From the NCBI RefSeq assembly GCF_039614765.1, contig NZ_CP154879.1, positions 496,001 through 560,000 on the forward strand: a stretch of 64,000 nucleotides of DNA. Reading direction: 5' to 3'. The first letter of the stretch is position 1; each line of letters opens with the position of its first letter. Under the pieces are notes generated by a model. It saw only the letters and a program-made list of their open reading frames with translations. It ran no database searches and was not told the DNA's origin. The DNA comes from Castellaniella sp. MT123. GTDB taxonomy: Bacteria; Pseudomonadota; Gammaproteobacteria; Burkholderiales; Burkholderiaceae_B. Shown piece by piece: positions 27,045-35,522 of the stretch. Position numbers and translations under genes: made by a program.

Positions 27045-27830
27045 ATGGTAGATAGCCTCTGGCTGATTCCCGCCTGCCTGGCGGTGGGCGGGATCATTGG
27101 GTTCTCTGGCGGGGTGCTGGGTATCGGGGGCGGGCTTTTCGCCATCCCGCTGCTGGGGCTGGTGCTGGGCTACGAACAGCAGGCGGCCCAGGGGACGGCG
27201 CTGATCATGGTGCTGCCCGCCGTGCTGCTGACGGTGCGCAAATATCACCAGCGCGCGCCCATCGACCTGCGCTCGGCGGCGGCGGGGGCGGCGGGATCGA
27301 TCGTGTTCACCTGGATCGGCGCTCAGATTGCGCTGGGCATCGACCCTTGGTTGCTGCGCCGCATCTATGCGGGTTTCGTGTTCCTCATCGCGCTGTTCTA
27401 TTTCCGCGAGAGCCTGGGGCGCAAGGCGCGTTCACGTCCGGCCAGCCATTTCCGCGAGGTCGGCCAAGTGCGTCGCCTCTGGTATTTTCTGGTGGGGATC
27501 TTCGCCGGGTTGACCGGCGGCATCTTCGGGGTCGGGGGATCGGTCCTGGCCGTGCCCTTCATGACAACCTTGTTCCGTTTGCGCCAGACCTCCGCGCAGG
27601 CGCTGGCCCTGACCATGATCGTGCCGGGAACCTTCGTGGCGCTGGCAACCTACGCCTGGCATGGCCAGGCACATGGCCTGGTCGGGATCCCGCTGGCACT
27701 GGGCAGCCTGCTGTGCGTGCCCTACGGGGTGCGTCTGGCGTATTCCCTGCCCGAAGCACGCCTGAAGCTCATCTTCGCGTGCATGCTGTTGCTCATCATG
27801 GGCCTGCTGCTGGCCCGGGGGGCGTCATGA
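27045..27830 (+). CDS. TSUP-family (TauE/SafE) membrane permease
   Basis: A 261-residue polytopic inner-membrane protein with about eight hydrophobic segments and the two TSUP repeats. The glycine-rich motifs GGVLGIGGGLFAIPLL and GGIFGVGGSVLAVPFM mark the two halves. Family members export sulfite, sulfoacetate or other small anions; the substrate here is unknown. It starts 12 bases after radA and overlaps the KdkA-like gene by four bases. Confidence 0.88.
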   Translation: MVDSLWLIPACLAVGGIIGFSGGVLGIGGGLFAIPLLGLVLGYEQQAAQGTALIMVLPAVLLTVRKYHQRAPIDLRSAAAGAAGSIVFTWIGAQIALGIDPWLLRRIYAGFVFLIALFYFRESLGRKARSRPASHFREVGQVRRLWYFLVGIFAGLTGGIFGVGGSVLAVPFMTTLFRLRQTSAQALALTMIVPGTFVALATYAWHGQAHGLVGIPLALGSLLCVPYGVRLAYSLPEARLKLIFACMLLLIMGLLLARGAS

Positions 27831-28525
27831 AGCCACTGCCGGCAGGCTGGGTCCGGCGGCCGTTTCCCGGCGGCGTCCTGTGCGTGCCCGAACGCCTGGC
27901 GGCTGCAGCCGGGCGGACATGGTTCGACCCGGCACGTCCTGGCGCGCTGCCGGTGGGCGAGGGCGGTCGTCAGGCCGCGTGGTTCGTCGATGGCGACCAC
28001 GGACCAGCCGTCTTGCGCCATTACCGGCGTGGCGGCCTGCGTGCCCGTCTGGGTCGCGAATCCTATCTGTGGCTGGGTGCGGCGCGGGTACGCGCCCTGG
28101 CCGAAGTCCGCGCACTGGTCCATCTGCGCAGTGCCGGCGTGCGCGTTCCGGAACCCCTGGGCGCCGCCTACTGGCGCTCCGGCCTGTTCTATCGCAACGC
28201 GATCCTGATCGCCCGGATCGCCGGGGCCAGGGCGCTGGCCGGCCGGCTGGATCAGGCCGACCCTGCAGCGGTGGCGCGGGCGATCGGCGCCATGCACGCC
28301 GCGGGCGTCCTGCACGCCGACCTGAACGCCTACAACATTCTGTTCGATGATCGCGACCAGGTCTGGCTCATCGATTTCGACCGTGCGCGACTCGTTGTGG
28401 TGTCCTCGGAACAGCGGCGTAAAAACCTGTTGCGTCTGAGGCGGTCTTTGGTTAAGGTAGCCGGCGCGCGCGGAGCGCAGTGGTGGGATGCTCTGGATTT
28501 GGCATATCGACGGTTCGCCGGCTGA
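27827..28525 (+). CDS. kdkA: 3-deoxy-D-manno-octulosonic acid kinase, KdkA-like
   Basis: Lipopolysaccharide kinase of the InaA/WaaP fold, 232 residues, predicted to phosphorylate Kdo in the inner core of LPS on the cytoplasmic side. The kinase catalytic loop is HADLNAYNILFDD with Asp165, and the metal-binding DFDRAR follows. The conserved LRHYRRGGLRARL lies in the N-lobe. The start is ATG 27827, overlapping the permease stop (ATGA); the same frame stays open into the permease gene but that is chance. Heptose kinases share the fold, but length and motif wording favour KdkA. Confidence 0.88.
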   Translation: MKPLPAGWVRRPFPGGVLCVPERLAAAAGRTWFDPARPGALPVGEGGRQAAWFVDGDHGPAVLRHYRRGGLRARLGRESYLWLGAARVRALAEVRALVHLRSAGVRVPEPLGAAYWRSGLFYRNAILIARIAGARALAGRLDQADPAAVARAIGAMHAAGVLHADLNAYNILFDDRDQVWLIDFDRARLVVVSSEQRRKNLLRLRRSLVKVAGARGAQWWDALDLAYRRFAG

Positions 28526-28588
28526 CGGCGGGTGTTGCCCGGTCCCGTCCTGAGGATCCCCTTGTTGACCTTTATGAGGGACCTTGCC

Positions 28589-29686
28589 ATGAAATTCGGC
28601 ACCGTGCATGCCCTGTTGGCCACCGCCGCGTTGATCGCAGCCGGGGCGGCCTGCTCCCAGGATCGTGTCGTCAATGTCTACAACTGGGCCGAATACACCG
28701 CGCCCGACACTCTGCCCGGCTTCGAGAAGACGACCGGCATCAAGGTGCGCTACGACGTCTACGATACCAACGACACATTGCAGGCCAAGCTGCTGACGGG
28801 CAAATCGGGTTATGACGTGGTCGTTCCGTCCACGCACTATGCCGCCCGCCAGATCCAGGGCGGCCTGTTCCAGAAGCTGGACCGCTCGAAGATCCCGAAC
28901 TGGAAGCATCTGGACCCGGACCTGATGGCCCTGGTCGCCACGGTCGATCCCGGCAATCAGTACCTGGTGCCCTGGGGCTATGGCACCAACGGCCTGGGGT
29001 ACAACGTGACCAAGGTGCGCGAGATCATGGGTGCCGATGCGCCGCTGAATTCCTGGGACATGCTGTTCAAGCCGGAAAATGCCGCCAAACTGCAGTCTTG
29101 CGGGATCTCCATGCTGGACGAGGCCGCGCAGGTTTTCCCGGCGGCGCTGCACTACCTGGGCAAGGACCCCAACAGCAGCGACCCGAAGGACTACGAGGCC
29201 GCCCTGGCGCTGCTCAAGTCCATCCGGCCCTATATCCGCCAGTTCAGTTCCTCGGGCTACATCGACGAGCTGGCCTCGGGCGGGCTGTGCATGGTCTACG
29301 GCTTTTCCGGGGACGTCATGATCGCGTCCTCGCGGGCGCGCGAAGCGAAGAAGTCCTACGCGATCGACTATTACATCCCCCAGGGCGGCGCGCCGGTGTG
29401 GTTCGACACCATGGCCATCCCCAAGAGCGCGGAGCACGTGGATGAGGCCCATGCCTTCATCAACTATATCGAGACCCCGCAGGTGCACGCGGCCATCACC
29501 AACACCATGTTCTATCCCAATGCCAACAAAGAAGCGCGGAAGTACGTGGTCAAGGAAGTCGCCGAGAACCCCATGATCTATCCCTCGCCGGAAGTGTCGC
29601 GCACGCTGTTCGTGATCAAGCCGCAACCCATGAATATCCTGCGCCTGCAGACGCAGATGTGGGCGCAGCTCAAGACCGGGCGCTGA
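28589..29686 (+). CDS. potF: polyamine ABC transporter periplasmic binding protein
   Basis: Extracellular solute-binding protein of the PotD/PotF family, 365 residues, with an N-terminal signal peptide (hydrophobic run ALLATAALIAAGAA). The mature start VVNVYNWAEYTAPDTL and the segments YDTNDTLQAKLL and YDVVVPSTHYAARQ are typical of putrescine/spermidine binders. A cysteine follows the hydrophobic run, but the -3 residue is glycine, so a lipoprotein is unlikely. GAGGGA before ATG 28589 sets the start. It leads the potFGHI operon; putrescine rather than spermidine is inferred from similarity to PotF. Confidence 0.9.
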   Translation: MKFGTVHALLATAALIAAGAACSQDRVVNVYNWAEYTAPDTLPGFEKTTGIKVRYDVYDTNDTLQAKLLTGKSGYDVVVPSTHYAARQIQGGLFQKLDRSKIPNWKHLDPDLMALVATVDPGNQYLVPWGYGTNGLGYNVTKVREIMGADAPLNSWDMLFKPENAAKLQSCGISMLDEAAQVFPAALHYLGKDPNSSDPKDYEAALALLKSIRPYIRQFSSSGYIDELASGGLCMVYGFSGDVMIASSRAREAKKSYAIDYYIPQGGAPVWFDTMAIPKSAEHVDEAHAFINYIETPQVHAAITNTMFYPNANKEARKYVVKEVAENPMIYPSPEVSRTLFVIKPQPMNILRLQTQMWAQLKTGR

Positions 29687-29691
29687 CGGCC

Positions 29692-30816
29692 GTGGCGGAT
29701 CCGCGAGGCATGCCTCGCCAGGGCGAGGCCGATGACTTCGTGCGCATCGAAGATGTCGTGAAGATCTTCGGCGACACGGTGACCGTGAAGTCCGTCAGCC
29801 TGTCGGTGCGCCGGCACGAGATCTTCGCGCTGCTGGGCAGCTCGGGCTGCGGCAAATCGACGCTGCTGCGCATGCTGGCGGGTTTCGAGGAACCCACTTC
29901 CGGGCGCATCGTCCTGGATGACGAGGATATCACCAGCCTGCCGCCGTATCGCCGGCCGGTGAACATGATGTTCCAGTCCTACGCGCTGTTCCCGCATATG
30001 ACGGTGGAGGCCAACGTGGCCTTCGGCCTGAAGCAGGAAGGCGTGCCGCGCCACGAGATTCACGAGCGCGTCTTCGAGGCTCTGGATCTGGTACAGATGG
30101 CCGGCTATGCGCGGCGCAAGCCGCATCAGCTGTCTGGCGGCCAGCAGCAGCGCGTGGCGCTGGCCCGCAGTCTGGTGAAACGCCCCAAGCTGCTGCTGCT
30201 CGACGAGCCTATGTCGGCGCTGGACAAACAGATCCGGCAGGCCACGCAGATCGAGCTGGTGAAGATCCTGAATCAGGTGGGTGTCACCTGCATCATGGTC
30301 ACCCACGATCAGGAAGAGGCCATGACCATGGCCAGCCGCCTGGCGGTCATGACCGAAGGGCAGATCGTGCAATGTGGCACGCCGCACGACGTGTATGCCT
30401 TTCCCAGTACCCGTTTCGTGGCGGGGTTCATCGGTTCGACCAATCTGTTCACCGGTACTATCGTGGTGGACGAGCCCGACCATGTGCTGATCGGGACCGA
30501 TGCGCTGAGCCGCCCGTTGTACGTCAGCCATGGCATCAGCGAACCCCTGGGGATGGAGGTCCACGTCTCGATCCGGCCAGAGCAGATCCGGGTGGGGCGT
30601 CAGGCTCCGGAATCCGAATCGAACTGGGGACACGGCATGGTCTCGCACGTGGCGTGGATGGGCAGCTATGCCCGCTATCAGATCCGCCTGGACGCCGGCC
30701 AGACCATCGAAGCCAGCGTGCCCAGCCTGGACTGGAGCCAGGCGGATGCGCCCGGGGTCGATGAGGAAGTCTACGTCACCTGGTCTCATGATGCCGGTAC
30801 TGTTCTGGCATCGTGA
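29692..30816 (+). CDS. potG: polyamine ABC transporter ATP-binding protein
   Basis: ATPase subunit of the polyamine importer, about 374 residues. Walker A GSSGCGKST has its lysine near residue 55. The signature is LSGGQQQRVALARSL, the Walker B region LLLLDEPMSALD, and the H-loop THDQEEAM. A C-terminal TOBE domain follows. The start is uncertain: GTG 29692 lies five bases after the potF stop, ATG 29710 is an alternative, and ATG 29659 would overlap potF. The conserved domain starts at FVRIEDVVK, so all options keep it intact. Confidence 0.9.
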   Translation: MADPRGMPRQGEADDFVRIEDVVKIFGDTVTVKSVSLSVRRHEIFALLGSSGCGKSTLLRMLAGFEEPTSGRIVLDDEDITSLPPYRRPVNMMFQSYALFPHMTVEANVAFGLKQEGVPRHEIHERVFEALDLVQMAGYARRKPHQLSGGQQQRVALARSLVKRPKLLLLDEPMSALDKQIRQATQIELVKILNQVGVTCIMVTHDQEEAMTMASRLAVMTEGQIVQCGTPHDVYAFPSTRFVAGFIGSTNLFTGTIVVDEPDHVLIGTDALSRPLYVSHGISEPLGMEVHVSIRPEQIRVGRQAPESESNWGHGMVSHVAWMGSYARYQIRLDAGQTIEASVPSLDWSQADAPGVDEEVYVTWSHDAGTVLAS

Positions 30817-30888
30817 CGGCCGGCGGATGCCGGTTTTCCGATTCCGCATGCCTACGATGACAAGGCGTTCCGCCCGAGAGGACAGGTC

Positions 30889-31797
30889 ATGAATCTGAAT
30901 TTTCCCGGCCGTCGTCCCAGCGCGCGTCAATGGGCCATCGCCGTGCCCTTTGCCTGGCTGGCGCTGTTTCTGCTGCTGCCCTTCCTGCTGGTCCTGAAGA
31001 TCAGTTTTTCGGATCTGCAGTTCGGCATTCCGCCCTACCTGCCGATCGCCACGCTGCAGGATCACACCGTGTCGCTGGCGCTGCACCTGCGCGGCTACGT
31101 GCTGCTGTTCACCGACAACCTGTACGCGGCGGTGTACCTGAATTCGGTGAAGATGGCGCTGGTCACCACGATCTGCTGCATCCTGATCGGCTATCCGATG
31201 GCCTATCACATCGCGAGGTCCCGCCCGGAGATCCGCAACCTGTTGCTGCTGGGGGTGATCCTGCCGTTCTGGACCTCGCTGCTGCTGCGGGTCTACGCCT
31301 GGGTGGGAATCCTGCGCAATGACGGGCTGCTGAATCACCTGCTGATGGGGTTGGGGCTGGTCGATGCCCCGCTGGAGATCTACCGCACCGATCTGGCCGT
31401 TTATATCGGCCTGGTCTATGCCTATCTGCCGTTCTTCATCCTGCCGCTCTACGCCAATCTGGTGAAGCTGGATGAACGCCTGCTGGAAGCCGCCTACGAC
31501 TTGGGCGCCAGACCGTGGCGGGCGTTTTTCCAGATCACGTTGCCTCTGTCCATGCCGGGGGTGATTGCTGGCGCCATGCTGGTGTTCATTCCGTCGGTCG
31601 GCGAATATGTGATCCCGGAAATGCTGGGCGGGGCTAATACCCTGATGATGGGGCGCGTCATGTGGAATGAATTCTTCAATAACGCCGACTGGCCGATGGC
31701 GGCGGCCGTGACCTGCGTCATGGTACTGCTCCTGCTGGTGCCGTTGTCGATCTTCCAGTACAACCAGGCCCGCCAGCTGGCCGACCGGAGGGCGTGA
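30889..31797 (+). CDS. potH: polyamine ABC transporter permease PotH-like
   Basis: Inner-membrane permease of 302 residues with about six membrane helices and the ABC EAA motif (EAAYDLGARPWRAFFQITLPL) that contacts the ATPase. N-terminal length and the segment SFSDLQFGIPPY match PotH. The start at ATG 30889 follows GAGAGGACAG. A 72-base gap separates it from potG, and its stop overlaps the possible GTG of potI. Confidence 0.92.
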   Translation: MNLNFPGRRPSARQWAIAVPFAWLALFLLLPFLLVLKISFSDLQFGIPPYLPIATLQDHTVSLALHLRGYVLLFTDNLYAAVYLNSVKMALVTTICCILIGYPMAYHIARSRPEIRNLLLLGVILPFWTSLLLRVYAWVGILRNDGLLNHLLMGLGLVDAPLEIYRTDLAVYIGLVYAYLPFFILPLYANLVKLDERLLEAAYDLGARPWRAFFQITLPLSMPGVIAGAMLVFIPSVGEYVIPEMLGGANTLMMGRVMWNEFFNNADWPMAAAVTCVMVLLLLVPLSIFQYNQARQLADRRA

Positions 31798-32606
31798 TGC
31801 GGCGTTCGTCCTGGTTCCGCTTCGCCTCGCTGACAATCGGCTACAGCTTCCTGTACGTGCCGATCGCCTGCCTGATGGTGTTTTCCTTCAACGACTCCAC
31901 GCTGATGAATTCCTGGTCCGGGTTTTCCTTGCGCTGGTATGCGTCGCTGTTCCAGGACCAGGCCCTGCTGTCGGCGGCGCGCCTGTCGCTCGTCATCGCC
32001 CTGTTGACGGCGACCGCGGCGGTGGTCATCGGCACCTGGGCGGGCTACGTGCTGGCCCGGATGGGACGCTTCCGGGGTTTCGGGTTGTACATCGGCATGC
32101 TCAGCGCGCCGCTGGTCATGCCCGAGGTCGTGCTGGGGATCTCGCTGCTGCTGATGTTCGTGGAGCTGTCCAAGGTGATCGGCTGGCCCGACGGCAACGG
32201 CATGTTCACCATCTGGGTCGGACACGTGACGCTGTGCACGGCCTACGTCGCGGTCATCATCCAGTCGCGCGTGCGCGACCTGGACCGTTCTCTGGAAGAA
32301 GCCGCTCTGGATCTGGGCGCTTCGCCGTTGCGGGTGTTCTTCGTCATCACGCTGCCGCTGATCGCTCCCGCGCTGATGGCCGCGTGGCTGCTGGCCTTCA
32401 CCCTCTCGCTCGATGACGTGGTGGTGGCGGCGTTCCTGTCGGGGCCCGGCTACACCACGCTGCCGCTTGAAGTCTTTTCCCGCGTGCGCCTGGGTCTGAA
32501 GCCGGAGATCAACGCCCTGGCGACCCTGTTCATGGTGGTGGTCGGTGTGATCGTCGTCGCGGTCAACCGGATGCGGATCCAGGCCGCAAAGCGGGGGGCG
32601 GGGTAG
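31797..32606 (+). CDS. potI: polyamine ABC transporter permease PotI-like
   Basis: Second permease, 269 residues, about six membrane helices, with the EAA loop EAALDLGASPLRVFFVITLPL. The N-terminal SFNDSTLMNSWSGFSLRWY is a PotI/PotC hallmark. I choose ATG 31797 because GGAGG lies five bases upstream; GTG 31794 would be too close to that site. It completes potFGHI and converges on the carbonic anhydrase pseudogene. Confidence 0.92.
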   Translation: MRRSSWFRFASLTIGYSFLYVPIACLMVFSFNDSTLMNSWSGFSLRWYASLFQDQALLSAARLSLVIALLTATAAVVIGTWAGYVLARMGRFRGFGLYIGMLSAPLVMPEVVLGISLLLMFVELSKVIGWPDGNGMFTIWVGHVTLCTAYVAVIIQSRVRDLDRSLEEAALDLGASPLRVFFVITLPLIAPALMAAWLLAFTLSLDDVVVAAFLSGPGYTTLPLEVFSRVRLGLKPEINALATLFMVVVGVIVVAVNRMRIQAAKRGAG

Positions 32607-32638
32607 GTAGTTGGAGCGGCCCTGCGCAGACCGTGGGG

Positions 32639-33371
32639 TCAGGCCAGAAAATCGACCTTTCCCGTGCCCAGCCGGTAGATGCCGCCGACGATCCGCAGCG
32701 CCCCGGCCTGGTGCGCCTTGTCGATGATGGTCGATTTCCCGGTCAGATCGGCCATGCCCTGGCGGACGTTCTGTTCGGTGGCGGCTTCCAGAAGCCCGCT
32801 TGACGGGTTGCCGGCCTTTTTCACGACCGGCACCAGTGTCGTCACCAGCGACTGGATATGGCCGGGATACTGAGTCTGCTCCGTCACCGCTTTCACCGCC
32901 GCATTTCTCGTGGCCCAGCACGAGGATCGTGGGCACGGCCAGCACCGCAACGGCATATTCCAGGCTGCCCAGCATGTCATCGCTGACGAAATTCCCCGCG
33001 ACCCGGGCGACGAACAGGTCGCCCCGGGCGCTGTCGAAGGCGTATTCGGGCGCGACGCGCGAATCCGCGCAGCTCAGGATGGCGGCATAGGGGTTCTGCC
33101 CGCCTGCCAGCGCCGCGCGCTCGTGGGCGAAGTCGTGCCGCTTTGTGACGCCCGAGACGTAGCGCTGGTTGCCCTCGATCAGACGTTTGACCGCGTCGTC
33201 CGGCGATATCGCGTTTCCGGGTTTCGGCAGCCCGGCCGCCCGAGCCGTGGTGCCGATCATGCCATTGAGGCCGGCGGATGCCGTCAGGGCCAGGGCCAAC
33301 GCGGCCGATGAGCGCAGAAACTGACGTCGGGATGCCTCTGGCGCGTGAGAGCAGGATGGCGAATTGCACAT
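32639..33371 (-). pseudogene. beta-carbonic anhydrase, Tat-exported, frameshifted
   Basis: The 5' part encodes a twin-arginine signal (SRRQFLRSSAALALALTASAG) and the first half of a beta-class carbonic anhydrase, with SCADSR and VLGHEKCGG supplying zinc-ligand residues. Immediately after the zinc cysteine (around 32894-32900) the frame is lost. The rest of the enzyme (AVKAVTEQTQYPGHIQS to the C-terminal GGIYRLGTGKVDFLA) continues in another frame. Restoring two bases after CGG-codon sequence rejoins the halves. Both halves look otherwise well conserved, so this is a recent lesion or a sequencing error. If real, the product stops making sense inside the active site. Confidence 0.85.
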
Positions 33372-33530
33372 GAGACTTCCCCTCGAAATCGGTTGGGCGG
33401 ATTGTGTTTTTGTTGCGGAAATTTCGATGCTTCAAGGAACGCGGATGAGGCCCACAGATAGTACTTGTTCCTTTCGTGGACGCAAACCTTAAAATACGGG
33501 GTCTTTCTGAAACTCCTCCGGATATTTGCC

Positions 33531-34214
33531 ATGCTGACCCAGGACGAACTCAAACAGCAGGTGGCCCAGGCCGCCCTCGATTATGTGCTGCCGCTGTTGT
33601 GGCCCGACAGCATTCTGGGGGTGGGGACGGGTTCCACCGTGGATCGTTTCATTGATCTGCTGGCGGCGCACCGTCAGGCTTTCCGTGCCGCCGTGTCCAG
33701 TTCCGAACGCAGCACCCAGCGGCTGCGGGCGGCCGGCATCGCGGTGCTGGATCTGAACGAGGTGCCGTCCATGGCGCTGTATGTGGACGGTGCCGACGAG
33801 ATTGACGGGCAGCTGAACATGATCAAGGGCGGGGGCGGCGCGCTGACCCGCGAAAAGATCGTGGCCTCGGTGGCTGACCGCTTCGTCTGTATCGTGGACG
33901 AGTCCAAGCTGGTCGAGCAACTGGGCGGCTTTCCCTTGCCAATCGAAGTCATCCCGCTGGCCCGCGAGGCTGTCGCCCGCGAGGTCCGTCAACTGGGCGG
34001 TCAGCCGCGCCTGCGCGAGGGCTTCACGACCGACAACGGCAACCAGATTCTGGATGTGTCCGGCCTGCGCTACGGCGATCCAGCCGCGTTCGAGGCCATG
34101 CTGAACAATATCCCCGGTGTGGTTTGCTGCGGCCTTTTTGCCATTTCGGGCGCGCAGGTGGCGCTGGTGGCCGGGCAGCAGGGGGTCTCACGGCTGGAAC
34201 TGCAGGACGAGTAA
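33531..34214 (+). CDS. rpiA: ribose-5-phosphate isomerase A
   Basis: RpiA interconverts ribose 5-phosphate and ribulose 5-phosphate in the pentose phosphate pathway. The 227-residue protein has GVGTGSTV, the substrate-loop region SSERSTQRL, the active-site aspartates in VDGADEID, and [14 protein letters not shown] 33531 gives the family N-terminus [19 protein letters not shown] at 33490-33495 may be the promoter -10. A strong hairpin follows the gene at 34242-34268. Confidence 0.95.
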   Translation: MLTQDELKQQVAQAALDYVLPLLWPDSILGVGTGSTVDRFIDLLAAHRQAFRAAVSSSERSTQRLRAAGIAVLDLNEVPSMALYVDGADEIDGQLNMIKGGGGALTREKIVASVADRFVCIVDESKLVEQLGGFPLPIEVIPLAREAVAREVRQLGGQPRLREGFTTDNGNQILDVSGLRYGDPAAFEAMLNNIPGVVCCGLFAISGAQVALVAGQQGVSRLELQDE

Positions 34215-34241
34215 GACCATTCCATCGCCCTGTATGACGGG

Positions 34242-34268
34242 GTTCCGTGCCGCTGGCCGGCACGGAAC
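34242..34268. terminator. strong hairpin after rpiA (terminator-like, no U tract)
   Basis: GTTCCGTGCCG and CGGCACGGAAC form a perfect 11-bp stem with a five-base loop 27 bases after the rpiA stop. Neither strand shows a run of T after it, so it may be a weak terminator, an mRNA 3'-end protector, or a boundary before the phoU promoter. Confidence 0.5.
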
Positions 34269-34281
34269 ATGACCTCGTAGT

Positions 34282-34315
34282 CTGTCACATCTGTGTCATA
34301 TGGCGCTGCTATGCT
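34282..34315 (+). promoter_or_regulatory. Pho box and -10 of the phoU promoter
   Basis: CTGTCAC ATCT GTGTCAT (34282-34299) is two seven-base PhoB half-sites with the canonical four-base spacer, against the consensus CTGTCAT. A TATGCT -10 (34310-34315) follows after ten bases, the spacing of PhoB-activated promoters that lack a -35. The transcript would have a leader of about 128 bases before phoU. Confidence 0.7.
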
Positions 34316-34449
34316 GCCAAGAGCCGTGATCGTAGCGAGTCCGGGCTGATTTCCAGCTCGCCGCCGACGTTCTTTCCAAGAGGCAGGCGTGATGGTACGC
34401 TGTGCCCTCGTTGAATGTGCCTGAAGCGGCAGGCAGACAGGGGTACCCC

Positions 34450-35181
34450 ATGCTGGAACACACCAACAAACAATTTCACAGCGAGCTCGAAACCACGCGA
34501 TCCATGTTCCTGCAGATGGGCGGGCTGGTCGAATCCATGGTGCTCGACGGCATCCAGGCCTTGTCCGGGGGCGAAATGCAGCTGGTTGATCGGGTGCGCG
34601 AACACGAGCGCCAGGTCAACCAGTTCGAGATCGACATCGACGAGCGCATCGGCCAGTTGATCGCACGCAACCAGCCCACTGCGGTGGACCTGCGCTTGCT
34701 GCTGTCGGTGTCCAAGATGCTGACCGACATGGAACGCTGTGGCGACGAGGCGGAAAAAATCGCCAAAGTCGCCCGGCGCCTGCACGAGGGCGATCCCTCC
34801 TACGAACCGGTGGTCGAGTTGCGGCACATGGCCGATGCCGTGGCGGCGATGATCCGGGCCGCGCTCGACGCCTTTGCCCGCGAGGATCCCGTGGCGGCGG
34901 CGCAGGTCGTGCGCAACGACAAGGACGTGGACAAGGAATGGAAGGCGTCCCTGCGGCACATCATTACCTACATGATCGAGGATCCGCGCACGATCTCGCA
35001 TTCCATCGATCTGATCTTCGTCGCCCGAGCGCTCGAGCGTATCGGTGACCACGCGAAGAACATGGCCGAACGTGTCATCTATATGGTACGCGGCGACGAC
35101 GTCCGGCACACGGGGGTCACCAACACCGAGCGGATGGCGCGCGGCGAGCCGCTCGAACCCAAGGACCCGACGCAGGAATGA
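34450..35181 (+). CDS. phoU: phosphate signalling regulator PhoU
   Basis: PhoU is a cytoplasmic metal-binding helical protein that links the Pst phosphate transporter to the PhoR kinase and represses the Pho regulon in phosphate excess. The 243-residue product contains two PhoU repeats. Each has a metal-cluster motif: MERCGDEAEKIAK in the first and LERIGDHAKNMAE in the second. ATG 34450 follows AGGGG. No pst gene or phoB/phoR is adjacent, which differs from the usual pst-phoU order, but a Pho box precedes it. It converges with yggX. Confidence 0.94.
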   Translation: MLEHTNKQFHSELETTRSMFLQMGGLVESMVLDGIQALSGGEMQLVDRVREHERQVNQFEIDIDERIGQLIARNQPTAVDLRLLLSVSKMLTDMERCGDEAEKIAKVARRLHEGDPSYEPVVELRHMADAVAAMIRAALDAFAREDPVAAAQVVRNDKDVDKEWKASLRHIITYMIEDPRTISHSIDLIFVARALERIGDHAKNMAERVIYMVRGDDVRHTGVTNTERMARGEPLEPKDPTQE

Positions 35182-35191
35182 GCCGGACGGA

Positions 35192-35221
35192 CACCCCGCT
35201 CGCGCAGCGTGCGGCGGGGTG
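35192..35221. terminator. hairpin between convergent phoU and yggX
   Basis: CACCCCGC (35192-35199) pairs with GCGGGGTG (35214-35221) around a GC-rich 14-base loop that can itself pair. Lying between two converging genes, it could end both transcripts, but no clear T tract is seen on either strand. Confidence 0.4.
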
Positions 35222-35249
35222 GTTCATGCCCGAGCGGTATGTGGACGGG

Positions 35250-35522
35250 TCAGGCTGAAGGGGGCACGTAGCCCTGGGCCTCGACGTCCTGGTCGTCGAA
35301 CAGGAATGCCTGCATGCGTCCGGCCAGGAATTTGCGTGCATCAGGATCGGCCAGGCTAAGATGGTTTTCGTTGACCAGGCGGGTCTGGATATCCAGCCAT
35401 TTGGCCCAGGCATCCTTCGAGATCTCGCGCCAGATCCTGACGCCAAGATCGCCGGGATAGGGCGGGTAGTCCAGGCCCTGGGCCTCGCGTTTCAGTTTGT
35501 GGCATTGGATCATGCGTGCCAT
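35250..35522 (-). CDS. yggX: Fe(2+)-trafficking/oxidative damage protection protein YggX
   Basis: YggX is a small cytoplasmic protein that protects iron-sulfur clusters from oxidative damage and has been proposed to traffic iron. The 90-residue product shows the family start [14 protein letters not shown] with the conserved Cys7, then [11 protein letters not shown], and the central [18 protein letters not shown]. The start ATG 35522 lies inside the 3' end of rfbD, a 13-base overlap. The frame remains open upstream but that belongs to rfbD sequence. Confidence 0.94.
   Translation of the reverse strand: MARMIQCHKLKREAQGLDYPPYPGDLGVRIWREISKDAWAKWLDIQTRLVNENHLSLADPDARKFLAGRMQAFLFDDQDVEAQGYVPPSA

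Noticed and set aside
27347-28525. Apparent fusion of the TSUP permease and the KdkA-like kinase
   Set aside because: The kinase frame is merely open through the permease gene. The kinase homology begins at ATG 27827, which overlaps the permease stop.
32894-32903. Programmed ribosomal frameshift in the carbonic anhydrase gene
   Set aside because: No slippery heptamer or downstream structure is evident, and this enzyme family is not known to use recoding. A lesion or sequencing error is simpler.
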